A stretch of 21,774 nucleotides of DNA from RUG13615 sp040307715 (GCA_040307715.1 JAWRJC010000092.1:1-21774); one strand, 5' to 3'; counted from the stretch's first letter, positions 6,826 through 14,602 are shown. Translations and numbers: made by a program. Notes: generated by a model from the sequence alone, not told the origin.

Positions 6826-7548
6826 ATGGACAGCGCAGTAAAAGGCGCCGGGGCACTTCCTTATGACAGCGGCAGGACCGTGATCATCGCCTGCAGTTCT
6901 CTGACAGAATACGTGGAAGAAGCGCAGCATAGATGCGGGACCGCACTGCCGGTGATCTATATGGACCGCCTGTATCACCGCGACCCCGATGAGATGCGCG
7001 GGCATATCCTTGCGGCGCTGGCGGAAAAGATCCCGGAAGGAACAGACACGGTACTTGTCTGCATGGGCTTTTGCGGCGGTTCCTGGGAGGGTGTTGCCGC
7101 GCCGGTCCGGATGGTGCTGCCGCGGGTCGACGATTGTGTATCGCTGCTCCTGCAGACCGGGGATACACCGGTGAGCGATCTGAAACAGCCGGGGCATCTG
7201 TATGTCCGGGCGAAGGATCCGCGCACCGAGTCGTTCAGAAGGATCTTTGAACACCTGACGGCGGCTGTTGACGAAGAGACAAAAGCCCGTTATCACGAGG
7301 ACTGGAAGCAGCTTTACAGTCATATCGATATCCTCGACACCGGCATCAACGGCAGCCGGAGACCCGGCTATGCCGAAGCGGTGCAGCAGGATGCGGACTG
7401 GCTAAACGCACAGGTGGAATACGTGAAAGGCGGTACGTATCTTCTTGAAAAACTGCTGCGCGGAGACTGGGACAGCCAGTTCCTTGTGCTGACGCCCGCG
7501 GAACCTGTGACGGAAGAGCAGATGCTGCTCCGTGCATCCGCCGTATAG
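6826..7548 (+). CDS. DUF1638 family protein
   Basis: Resembles DUF1638, a family of unknown function often found near corrinoid methyltransferases in methanogens and some Clostridia. The 240 residues show the family hallmarks: Cys23 in VIIACSSL, the VLVCMGFCGGSW motif with Cys79 and Cys83, and the VLPRVDDCVSLLL motif with Cys104, followed by a long helical region with a conserved-looking YHEDWKQLYSHIDILDTG. The clustered Cys could bind metal or take part in redox chemistry. The ATG abuts the TAA of the preceding gene with zero spacing, and AAGGAGAGG lies about 15 bases upstream inside that gene, so translational coupling is likely. No methyltransferase or corrinoid protein is nearby. A strong terminator ends the unit 15 bases later. 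Confidence 0.8.
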   Translation: MDSAVKGAGALPYDSGRTVIIACSSLTEYVEEAQHRCGTALPVIYMDRLYHRDPDEMRGHILAALAEKIPEGTDTVLVCMGFCGGSWEGVAAPVRMVLPRVDDCVSLLLQTGDTPVSDLKQPGHLYVRAKDPRTESFRRIFEHLTAAVDEETKARYHEDWKQLYSHIDILDTGINGSRRPGYAEAVQQDADWLNAQVEYVKGGTYLLEKLLRGDWDSQFLVLTPAEPVTEEQMLLRASAV

Positions 7549-7563
7549 CTTTGACAAATCATG

Positions 7564-7593
7564 ACCGCACGCTTGACCGGCGTGCGGTTTTTT
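7564..7593 (+). terminator. Rho-independent terminator ending the peroxide operon
   Basis: A perfect 9-bp stem (ACCGCACGC with GCGTGCGGT) and a 7-base loop are followed by six T. The loop contains the -35 element of the next promoter. Confidence 0.93.
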
Positions 7594-7601
7594 CGTACAA
7601 T
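7573..7601 (+). promoter_or_regulatory. Candidate promoter of tadZ
   Basis: TTGACC (7573-7578), a 17-base spacer and TACAAT (7596-7601): five of six matches in each hexamer at ideal spacing. It overlaps the upstream terminator, with its -35 in the hairpin loop. The predicted start near 7608 leaves a leader of about 70 bases. Confidence 0.65.
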
Positions 7602-7611
7602 CTGTTTGAAA

Positions 7612-7625
7612 ATGGAAATAAATGG
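7612..7625 (+). repeat. Leader motif shared with tadA (copy 1)
   Basis: ATGGAAATAAATGG lies in the predicted tadZ leader. The identical 14 bases occur upstream of tadA at 11425-11438, and the 10-base core GAAATAAATG occurs a third time at 11403-11412. Function unknown. Confidence 0.5.
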
Positions 7626-7678
7626 TATTTCCTGATGATGTGATATACGTAGGCTGGAAAGGCAGAAAGGAAGAGACG

Positions 7679-8863
7679 ATGGAGATCATCAGTTTACGGA
7701 TACGAACGAAAGACGAAGCTTACGGGCAGGTCATGCAGACTGTACTCAAGCGGAATTATCCAGGGTTTATGATCGCATGGGAGCCGGTTGCGGACGGCTC
7801 ATGCACGGATGCGGAACCGCGCGGCGCGGCGGCGGAGACCGGCAGCTGGGGGATCGATCTTTCGCTGTGCGATCAAAGGGAGGCGCTGGAAGAGGGGGAA
7901 ATCCTGCTCGTGGACCAGCCATTTCTGGAAAATGTAGGGGAAGACGGGACGATCTCCGTTACGGCAGGACCGGTCTGTTTGTTCAAGTACGCGCCGGCGC
8001 GCGAGATGATCGGGAAGATCCTCGGGCTGTGCGCAGGCAGGATGCACCGGCAGATTTTCCGCCCGCCTGCCGCGGGATGCCGCATCGTCGGGGTGTTTTC
8101 CGGTGCCGGCGGGAAGGGGTGTACCGCGGTGAGCCTGGCGCTCGCACAGCTTGGCGCCAGGCTGCGCGGAGACCGGCCGCTGGTCGTGCCGGCAGGGCAG
8201 TTCCCCCGCGGCGGCGCATGCGCCGCTGCCGCCGGGCAGATGCCGCTGCGGGAATTCGTCTACCGGACGCTGCGTGCCGGCAGTCTGCATCCGGGAAGCC
8301 CGGAAGAGGCGCAGCGCGCTTCCCGGGAGCGGCTTGCGCGCGCTGTGTCGGAAGATGCGTTCGGAACAGGGCGGTTTGTGCAGCCGGCAGGGGAAAACCC
8401 GCTCTACAGACTCAAGGGGGAAGAGATGCAGACGATGCTGCGCGCCATGACCTGCGGAGAGTATGCCTTACTGATCTTCGATCTTGGCAATGTGATCAAC
8501 GAAGCGTCTTTCACAGTTCTCCGCGCGGCGGACCGACTGCTTCTTCTGACAGATAGTCCGGAGGCAGATGCATCGCTTAAGGAGTATCTGCGTACCCGGT
8601 GCGGCGGCGGTATCCTCGAGAAGATCATCCCGGTGCGCAACCGGTCGCACGTTTCTGAAAAGACCGCCGTTGACCGGTTTTATGAAGACGGGACGGGGCA
8701 GCCTGCGGCAGCCTGTTTTGATATTCCGTATGAGCCGCTGCTCGATACGGAGCGCGGCGCGGTGTTCGACGGGGTCTTCCCGCTGGAGGGCGGTTTCACG
8801 GACGCAGTCGAACAGCTGCTTGTCCTTCTGGACGAGGAGGTCCGTGCCGGAGAGCCGGCCTGA
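7679..8863 (+). CDS. tadZ: TadZ/CpaE-like pilus assembly protein (ParA/MinD-type ATPase fold)
   Basis: Thought to localise the Tad pilus machine at the membrane. The 394 residues have an N-terminal receiver-like region (about 1-125) and a ParA/MinD-like domain (about 134-385). The deviant Walker A position reads SGAGGKGCTAVS (141-152), so both lysines of the normal KGGxGKT pattern are replaced (Ala143, Cys148); ALLIFDLG resembles the Walker B strand. TadZ proteins are known for atypical Walker motifs. AAAGGAAGAG precedes the ATG at 7679; an in-frame ATG at 7622 falls in the leader without a ribosome-binding site. The gene is rich in GC with long Arg/Ala/Gly stretches. The remaining Tad genes start 2.6 kb downstream beyond an antiporter gene. 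Assignment rests on fold pattern and context, so it is less certain than tadA. Confidence 0.75.
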   Translation: MEIISLRIRTKDEAYGQVMQTVLKRNYPGFMIAWEPVADGSCTDAEPRGAAAETGSWGIDLSLCDQREALEEGEILLVDQPFLENVGEDGTISVTAGPVCLFKYAPAREMIGKILGLCAGRMHRQIFRPPAAGCRIVGVFSGAGGKGCTAVSLALAQLGARLRGDRPLVVPAGQFPRGGACAAAAGQMPLREFVYRTLRAGSLHPGSPEEAQRASRERLARAVSEDAFGTGRFVQPAGENPLYRLKGEEMQTMLRAMTCGEYALLIFDLGNVINEASFTVLRAADRLLLLTDSPEADASLKEYLRTRCGGGILEKIIPVRNRSHVSEKTAVDRFYEDGTGQPAAACFDIPYEPLLDTERGAVFDGVFPLEGGFTDAVEQLLVLLDEEVRAGEPA

Positions 8864-8946
8864 GAAATGCAGGAGATGCGCGGCGCATAACAGCCGCGCT
8901 GCCGCTGCGATTCCGCATTTATACACGGACAATCGGCACCTTCTCA

Positions 8947-8955
8947 TGGTACAAT
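8947..8955 (+). promoter_or_regulatory. Extended -10 promoter of the antiporter gene
   Basis: TGG-TACAAT is an extended -10, with a possible weak -35 CGGACA at 8926-8931 (18-base spacer). Transcription would start near 8962, downstream of the first in-frame ATG (8954), which supports the GTG at 8993 as the true start. Confidence 0.5.
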
Positions 8956-8992
8956 GTTTATGACTGTTAGAGAGGAAAGGAAGGACTGCCCC

Positions 8993-11284
8993 GTGCATCT
9001 TGACACATTCATCATTGACCTTGCGCTGATCATGGGCGCATCGGCCGTCGTATCGGTCCTGTTCAAGAAACTGCATCTGCCCACGGTACTGGGGTACATC
9101 ACCGCGGGGTTTTTGATCAGCCCGCATTTCACACTCCTGCCCACCGTCGTCGAGACCGACAATGTGCAGACCTGGTCGACGATCGGCATCGTCTTTCTGA
9201 TGTTCGGGCTGGGACTCGAGTTTTCATTCACAAAACTGTCCCGTGTCGGCAGTTCCGCGATCATCACTGCGATGACCGTCATGAGCGGGATGACCGTGAC
9301 CGGGATCGCGCTCGGACATATACTCGGATTCGGGCGGATGGATGCGGTCTTCCTCGGCTGCATGCTTTCGATGTCTTCCACGATGATCATCATGAAAGCG
9401 TTTGAGGAATACGGTCTCAAGGACCAGCGTTCCAGTTCGCTCGTCCTCGGTGCACTGGTCGTTGAGGATGTCGGCGGCATCTTCATGATCATCGTTCTGT
9501 CCGCCGTTGCGGTCGGGTCCGGCGTTTCCAGCGGTGCGCTGATTTCCGAACTGGGGTTCATGCTGCTGATGCTGGTGGTCTGGCTGGCGCTCGGCATCTA
9601 TCTGATCCCGACGGTATTGAAGAAAACGAGGGGGCTTCTCTCCGAAGAACTGCTCCTTATCATTTCACTGGCGATCTGCTTCGGCATGGTCGTCATTTCC
9701 CACGCGATCGGTTTCTCAGAAGCGCTCGGCGCCTTCATGGGCGGTTCCATCCTTGCAGGTACAGTCAGCGGGGAACGGATCGAAGAGCTGGTCCATCCGC
9801 TCAAGGACATGTTCGGTGCGGTCTTTTTCGTCTCTGTCGGGATGATGATCATACCGGCCTATCTGGTCGAGTATCTTGTACCGATCCTCATTATCAGCGC
9901 GGTGACCATCGCGGGGCAGATGGCTCTGTCTACGCTGGGCATCCTGCTCTCCGGGCAGAGCGGGTATACGGCGGTCAAGGGCGGTTCCGCCATGGTCCAG
10001 ATCGGTGAATTCTCCTTCATTCTGGCGGCGCTCGGCCGTGACCTCCGCGCGACTGCTGGGTATCTGCTTCCCGTGATCGTTTTCGTGGCTGTTATCACGA
10101 TCTTCCTGACGCCGGTCTTCATCAAAACAGCAGACCGCCGGTATGAGTTCCTGCGCCGGCACACCCCGGAAAGACTGCGGGTCTTTCTCTCCAGGTATAC
10201 TTCGGACCGCCGGGAGACATCGGACAACACCCGTGACTGGAAACATTACATGGCTACTTATACAGGACGGACCGTCGTCATCGGCGCGCTTCTGTTCCTT
10301 CTTTATTACGCGGGTTCGACAAGGCTTCTCCCGCTCTTTGAAGAGCGGTTCGGGGGGGCGACAGGCGCGGTTCTGTGCTGTCTTCTGATCATGGTGCTCA
10401 TGGTGCCGCTGATCAGTCTGCTTCTCGGCCGCCGCAGCGCCACGTTCAAGAAACTCTGGCTTTCGAGCGAGACCAACCGGCTGCCGCTCACGCTGTTGCG
10501 GGCGCTGCAAATGGGGCTTTCGCTGCTGTTCATCCTTCTCGTGATGGTCCGGATCCTGCCCGTCAGAGCCATCTGGCTTGTGCCGTTCAGCCTGCTGCTG
10601 CTTGCAGTCGCTGTCCGTTCGGACTTCCTGCGCGGCCGTTCCCTCAAGATCGAAGCGCGGTTCATGGCCAATTTCAACGAGAAGATCCTGCATAACCGGA
10701 AAGAAGCACAAGACGGGCACTGGCTGGGTGACCGTGTCTGCGTCGTCCAGTTCGGCCTGGCCGATACTGTTGGCAGTACGACGGTGAGGGAGCTTCTGGA
10801 GGACCGGATCAATGATGTGCTGATCATAAAGATCGTCCGGGAAGGCCGGCACATCAATATGCCTGGGCCGGACGAAGCGCTTTTCAGCGGAGACAGTCTT
10901 TACGCAATGGCCGGCCGGGAGCAGCTTGCCGGGTACATCAAGGCGCTGGAAAGGGCGGCTCACATCATCGATCCGGATGCGCCGATGGTCTCGCTGCGTG
11001 AATACGTGTATACGCAGGCATTCTACGGGATCCGGCCGGAAGACCAGATCATGGTCAGCGCCATCCTGACGGACAAAGACATGCCGTTCTGCGGGAAGTC
11101 GATCCGCAATTGCGGCTTTAAAAATGACTATAAAGGATTTATTGTCGCATTAGAAAGAGAGAATCTGATGATCGTCGATCCGCCGGTCGATACGTATATA
11201 GAACCCAAAGACCTGCTGTGGGTAGTTGGCGGGCAGACAATGGCCGCGCGTCTTTTGGAGGACGGGATCCTCGGAGACCTCTGA
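8993..11284 (+). CDS. CPA2-family cation:proton antiporter with TrkA-C/RCK-C regulatory domains
   Basis: An inner-membrane Na+ or K+/H+ antiporter of the monovalent cation:proton antiporter-2 group. From the GTG the protein has 763 residues. About 1-390 form the Kef-type transport domain: GYITAGFLISP, FGLGLEFSFTKL, a VVEDVGG motif with the expected transport carboxylates, and GAFMGGSILAGT. Extra membrane helices follow at about 415-555. The C-terminal 200 residues hold two TrkA-C (RCK-C)-like segments. There is no TrkA-N Rossmann domain, so nucleotide gating as in KefC is unlikely. The GTG at 8993 is chosen because AGGAAAGGAAGG lies just upstream and the earlier ATGs at 8954 and 8960 overlap or abut the promoter. 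It has its own promoter and terminator and interrupts the Tad locus. Confidence 0.9.
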   Translation: MHLDTFIIDLALIMGASAVVSVLFKKLHLPTVLGYITAGFLISPHFTLLPTVVETDNVQTWSTIGIVFLMFGLGLEFSFTKLSRVGSSAIITAMTVMSGMTVTGIALGHILGFGRMDAVFLGCMLSMSSTMIIMKAFEEYGLKDQRSSSLVLGALVVEDVGGIFMIIVLSAVAVGSGVSSGALISELGFMLLMLVVWLALGIYLIPTVLKKTRGLLSEELLLIISLAICFGMVVISHAIGFSEALGAFMGGSILAGTVSGERIEELVHPLKDMFGAVFFVSVGMMIIPAYLVEYLVPILIISAVTIAGQMALSTLGILLSGQSGYTAVKGGSAMVQIGEFSFILAALGRDLRATAGYLLPVIVFVAVITIFLTPVFIKTADRRYEFLRRHTPERLRVFLSRYTSDRRETSDNTRDWKHYMATYTGRTVVIGALLFLLYYAGSTRLLPLFEERFGGATGAVLCCLLIMVLMVPLISLLLGRRSATFKKLWLSSETNRLPLTLLRALQMGLSLLFILLVMVRILPVRAIWLVPFSLLLLAVAVRSDFLRGRSLKIEARFMANFNEKILHNRKEAQDGHWLGDRVCVVQFGLADTVGSTTVRELLEDRINDVLIIKIVREGRHINMPGPDEALFSGDSLYAMAGREQLAGYIKALERAAHIIDPDAPMVSLREYVYTQAFYGIRPEDQIMVSAILTDKDMPFCGKSIRNCGFKNDYKGFIVALERENLMIVDPPVDTYIEPKDLLWVVGGQTMAARLLEDGILGDL

Positions 11285-11336
11285 GCAGAAGGTTTCCGGC
11301 GATTCTGCAAAACGTCCGGCATATATAAAGAACCGC

Positions 11337-11369
11337 AAAGCCCTTGCGAATAAGCAGGGGCTTTTTTTT
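11337..11369 (+). terminator. Rho-independent terminator after the antiporter gene
   Basis: An 11-bp stem (AAAGCCCTTGC with GCAGGGGCTTT, one G-T wobble) and a 6-base loop are followed by eight T. Confidence 0.9.
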
Positions 11370-11392
11370 GTACAAAACAGCAGACGGTATCA

Positions 11393-11421
11393 TTGCACCG
11401 GAGAAATAAATGTGCTACTCT
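11393..11421 (+). promoter_or_regulatory. Candidate promoter of tadA-tadB-tadC
   Basis: TTGCAC (11393-11398), a 17-base spacer and TACTCT (11416-11421), preceded by TGC (extended -10). The -10 hexamer itself is weak. The predicted start near 11428 coincides with the shared leader motif. Confidence 0.45.
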
Positions 11422-11424
11422 TAC

Positions 11425-11438
11425 ATGGAAATAAATGG
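11425..11438 (+). repeat. Leader motif shared with tadZ (copy 2, with a third core copy at 11403)
   Basis: ATGGAAATAAATGG is identical to 7612-7625. The core GAAATAAATG is also present at 11403-11412, exactly 25 bases upstream of the copy at 11428-11437, so the two core copies form a direct repeat in and around the promoter. Confidence 0.5.
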
Positions 11439-11462
11439 AAATCTCATAGAAAGGACAGCAGC

Positions 11463-12725
11463 ATGCAGACAGGACGGGGATTGGATACAGAAAGCCTTGA
11501 TTACAGGGCAGAGAGTTATCAAGGGGCTGATATCAGCGCGGCAGTGAACCGTGCGAGGACACAGGTGCATCTGGCAGCGAATATGAAAGACGACGAGGCG
11601 GCGATGGCTGTGATCGAAGACACGCTGCTGGAGGAGGAAGGTTTGACTATGCTCGACACAGGAACGCTGTCGCGGCTGACGGACCGGGTCTTCCTGGCAC
11701 TGCGCAGGGATCTGTATGTGCTCGATCCGCTGATGGAAGACACAGCGGTCACCGAGATCATGGTCAACGGGACCAGTGATGTCTTCATCGAGAAAGCCGG
11801 CAGGCTGCTCCGTGTGCCGGTTTCCTTTGAAACGGAGCAGGCACTGCTTGAGGTGATCCGCAGGGTGGCTTCCTCCGTCGACAGAGAGATCAATGAACTT
11901 CATCCGATCGTTGATGCCAGAACGCGTGACGGTGCCAGAGTCAACGCGGTATACGGCAATATCGCCCTGAACGGTCCGGTACTTACGATCCGAAAGTTTC
12001 CGAAGAGCGGCTACTCCATGGAAGACCTGATCGGATTCGGGACTCTGACGAAAGACTGCGCGGCATTTCTGGGGGAACTGGTGCGTACAGGCTACAATAT
12101 CTTCATCAGCGGCGGGACATCGTCCGGCAAGACGACCTTTCTCAATGTGCTGAGCGATTACATAGACCCGCAGGAGCGGGTGATCGTGATCGAGGATTCG
12201 GCAGAACTGGCGATCCGGCATGTGGACAATCTGGTGCGGATGGAGTGCCGCCGGCAGTATGCTGAGGGAAAGGGGGCGGTCGGAATGAGCCAGCTCATCC
12301 GGACGAGTCTGCGTATGCGCCCGGACAGGATCATCGTCGGGGAAGTGCGCGGTGCGGAAGTCGTCGATATGATCAATGCAATGAATACCGGGCATGACGG
12401 AAGCCTCAGCACAGGACACGGCAACAGTGTCCGCGGTATGCTGCGCCGTCTGGAGTCGATGTTCCTGCAGGAAACGGCTTTTCCGCTGGAAGCGATCCGG
12501 TCGCAGATCGCGGAGGGGATCGATGTGATCATCCATCTTGGCAGACTGCGCGACAGACGACGGGTCGTGCTGGAAGTTGCGGAACTGTCGCTTTCCCGCA
12601 CCGGACAGATCGAGCTGCATCCCCTGTTCGTGTACCGGAGAGGGGAAGGACTTGTGCGGACGGGGAACAGTCTGCGCGATAGAACGAAATGGGAACTGAA
12701 CGGCGGCAGGGAGGAATTGCTGTGA
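11463..12725 (+). CDS. tadA: TadA/CpaF-type pilus assembly/secretion ATPase
   Basis: The hexameric cytoplasmic ATPase that powers Flp/Tad pilus assembly. It has 420 residues, normal for gram-positive TadA. The N-terminal domain (about 45-180) carries ITEIMVNG-like and ELHPIVDARTRDGARVNAV segments. The ATPase domain has Walker A GGTSSGKT (217-224), an Asp box (VIVIEDSAEL), Walker B RIIVGEVRGAE (290-300) and the His box NTGHDGSLSTGH (308-319). All catalytic motifs are intact. The ATG at 11463 has AAAGGA upstream; in-frame ATGs further upstream lie within the antiporter gene and its terminator and are not credible. The stop overlaps the GTG of tadB, so translation of the two is coupled. Confidence 0.95.
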   Translation: MQTGRGLDTESLDYRAESYQGADISAAVNRARTQVHLAANMKDDEAAMAVIEDTLLEEEGLTMLDTGTLSRLTDRVFLALRRDLYVLDPLMEDTAVTEIMVNGTSDVFIEKAGRLLRVPVSFETEQALLEVIRRVASSVDREINELHPIVDARTRDGARVNAVYGNIALNGPVLTIRKFPKSGYSMEDLIGFGTLTKDCAAFLGELVRTGYNIFISGGTSSGKTTFLNVLSDYIDPQERVIVIEDSAELAIRHVDNLVRMECRRQYAEGKGAVGMSQLIRTSLRMRPDRIIVGEVRGAEVVDMINAMNTGHDGSLSTGHGNSVRGMLRRLESMFLQETAFPLEAIRSQIAEGIDVIIHLGRLRDRRRVVLEVAELSLSRTGQIELHPLFVYRRGEGLVRTGNSLRDRTKWELNGGREELL

Positions 12726-13474
12726 ACGAACCGGTCTGCTATGACAGATATATTCTGTCTGTAAAAGAGAAGGCGCTGTTTATGATCTGCGGATATGCTG
12801 CGGGGTTTTTCCTGCTGCTGGTCTTTTACAACGACTTTCTGTTGTCCGCTGCCGGCGGGCTGGCCTGTGTCTTTTTTCGGCCGATGTATAAAGCGCATCT
12901 GGGCAGCCGCCGGAAGGCGTTGCTGGAGACACAGTTCAGGGATTTCCTGTACGCAGTCGCTTCATCGGTTGCCGCGGGCAGGCAGCTGGAACGCGCTCTG
13001 GAAGATGCGGAACAGACACTGCTTGTCATCTATCCTCCGTCTTCTCCGCTTTGCCGGGAACTGGCAGCCATCAACAGGGCTGTCCGGGAAGAGCGGGGCG
13101 ATGAGGCGGCGCTTCTTCGGGATCTTGCGGACCGCAGCGGCAGTGAGGACATTCGTGACTTTGTGGAGGTCTATGTGCTCTGCAGGAAACTGGGCGGCGA
13201 TATGGAGGAAGTAATCCGCAATACTTCTTCGATCATGACGGACAAGATGGCAGTGCGCCGTGAGATCCGTACGCTGACCGCACAGAAACAACTGGAAGGG
13301 AGGATCATATCGGTGATGCCGGTTCTGGTCATCATGGGACTCAATGTGTTCTCGCCGGAGTATCTGTCCGTTCTGTACACGACCATCGCCGGCAGGCTGA
13401 TCATGACAGCGGCACTTGCCGGGATCGCCGTTGCGTTTCTGATGACGCAGAAGCTGCTGGACATCCGGATCTGA
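12722..13474 (+). CDS. tadB: TadB-like inner-membrane platform protein (T2SSF domain)
   Basis: One of two polytopic membrane proteins forming the platform on which TadA acts. The 250 residues have two helices near the N-terminus (about 20-58), a cytoplasmic T2SSF region (about 75-190, with DFLYAVASSVAAGRQLERAL and a VLCRKLGGDMEEVI segment) and two C-terminal helices (about 200-245). The GTG start at 12722 overlaps the tadA stop by 3 bases and has GGGAGG 7 bases upstream. The in-frame ATG at 12689 would overlap tadA by 37 bases and lacks a comparable site. Order and overlap with tadA, and the T2SSF pattern, support the name. Confidence 0.85.
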   Translation: MNEPVCYDRYILSVKEKALFMICGYAAGFFLLLVFYNDFLLSAAGGLACVFFRPMYKAHLGSRRKALLETQFRDFLYAVASSVAAGRQLERALEDAEQTLLVIYPPSSPLCRELAAINRAVREERGDEAALLRDLADRSGSEDIRDFVEVYVLCRKLGGDMEEVIRNTSSIMTDKMAVRREIRTLTAQKQLEGRIISVMPVLVIMGLNVFSPEYLSVLYTTIAGRLIMTAALAGIAVAFLMTQKLLDIRI

Positions 13475-13515
13475 CAGCGTTTTCAACCGCACCGCGGAAA
13501 AGAAAGGAAGAGGGT

Positions 13516-14589
13516 ATGAACAAGCGGCATATCGTCAGAAAAACCGCAAAAAAATATCTGTCAGCCGAAGAAGCGCAGCTCGCCTCGCGGTACCGGGATC
13601 TGTACGGGGAGGGCAGCTATGAGGCGGAGCTCTCTGCTTACAGGGACCGGAGACGCAGAAGGGCTTTGGCTGTGCTGGCGGCGTTTCTGGTGGTTTTCAG
13701 TTATGCTGCCTGCAGAGAGTTCGCGGGGACGCCCGGCGCGGTCTACGACGGAGACGATCTGGTTGCGCTGGAACGTCCGGCGGAGGACGGTGGCGCCGTT
13801 TCGATCGATATGAAGGTATACGCTGTGACGGAGCGCGGGACGGTCACCGAGGACAGGGCAGTCTATCTCGGCGCTTACAGCGAGCACCCCCAGACGGAAC
13901 GGACGTTGGCGTCGGAGTCGTATGAAGATCTGATCAGGCGAAAGATCGATCAGGCGGCGCGGGAACTGGACAGTGACCGGACACAGCAGATCGTCTATCT
14001 GCCGCAGTCACTTGATGACGGCACCAGGCTTGTGTGGACGGAGAACGGCCGGTCCATGCTGCCGCTTTTGATGCTGCTTTTTTCGGCGGCGGTATACTAT
14101 TTGTACCGGAGCAGGTTCTCAGTCATCGAAAAGAAGGAAAAGGAAGCACGGGAATCGGTCATCAGGGAACTGCCCGAATTCCTGCACAAACTGGTCCTGC
14201 TGCTCGGTGCCGGTGCTGTTCCGGAAGCGGCGTTCCGGCGGGCGATGGAGGAGATAACAGGAGATACGTATTTTGCCGGACAGATGCAGAAGATCAGGGA
14301 CAAAGCAGCACAGACCAACGCACCGGTCCATGCGGAGTTCCGTGCCTTTGCGGAGCGCAGCGGTGTGCGGGAACTGACACGGATCGCCGGGATCCTGGGG
14401 GACAACATCGAACGCGGGACGGACCTTTCGGTCAAACTGCGCGAAGAAAGCGAACTGCTGTGGTTTGAGAGAAAAAAGCAGTCGGAAGAAAAGGGACGCC
14501 TTGCGGAGACCAAACTTACCATACCGCTGGCGATCCTGCTTTGTGTCCTTGTTCTTGTAACTGTTTCCCCCGCGTTGTTCGAAATGTGA
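13516..14589 (+). CDS. tadC: TadC-like platform protein with a large outer-face domain
   Basis: The second platform protein of the Tad machine. In 357 residues it has a basic N-terminal cytoplasmic part (1-48), TM1 (about 49-68), a soluble stretch of about 110 residues (69-180), TM2 (about 181-197), a T2SSF cytoplasmic region (about 215-325, with EFLHKLVLLLGAGAVPEAAFRRAM) and a last helix (about 335-355). By the positive-inside rule the 110-residue stretch should face outward; it includes a QQIVYLPQSLDDGTRLVW segment. Canonical TadC lacks so large a loop. GGAAGAGGG precedes the ATG. It lies 41 bases after tadB and no terminator follows. Confidence 0.8.
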   Translation: MNKRHIVRKTAKKYLSAEEAQLASRYRDLYGEGSYEAELSAYRDRRRRRALAVLAAFLVVFSYAACREFAGTPGAVYDGDDLVALERPAEDGGAVSIDMKVYAVTERGTVTEDRAVYLGAYSEHPQTERTLASESYEDLIRRKIDQAARELDSDRTQQIVYLPQSLDDGTRLVWTENGRSMLPLLMLLFSAAVYYLYRSRFSVIEKKEKEARESVIRELPEFLHKLVLLLGAGAVPEAAFRRAMEEITGDTYFAGQMQKIRDKAAQTNAPVHAEFRAFAERSGVRELTRIAGILGDNIERGTDLSVKLREESELLWFERKKQSEEKGRLAETKLTIPLAILLCVLVLVTVSPALFEM

Positions 14590-14602
14590 TATACTATATA
14601 GA
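14575..14602 (+). promoter_or_regulatory. Candidate promoter(s) of the YcxB-like gene
   Basis: Two overlapping choices exist: TTGTTC (14575-14580) with TATAGA (14597-14602) at 16 bases, or an extended -10 TGA-TATACT (14587-14595). Both lie at the end of tadC and would give a leader of about 55-70 bases. Confidence 0.45.

Noticed and set aside
8878..8899. GC-rich hairpin after tadZ as a terminator
   Set aside because: GCGCGGC and GCCGCGC pair perfectly, but no T-run follows, so intrinsic termination is unsupported. It may only pause transcription.
8954..8962. ATG at 8954 or 8960 as start of the antiporter
   Set aside because: The first overlaps the -10 TACAAT and the second is at the expected transcription start; neither has a ribosome-binding site. 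The GTG at 8993 has AGGAAAGGAAGG upstream.
11226..11462. N-terminal extension of TadA to 11226
   Set aside because: The extension would run through the end of the antiporter gene and its terminator hairpin. TadA length and the AAAGGA site fit the ATG at 11463.
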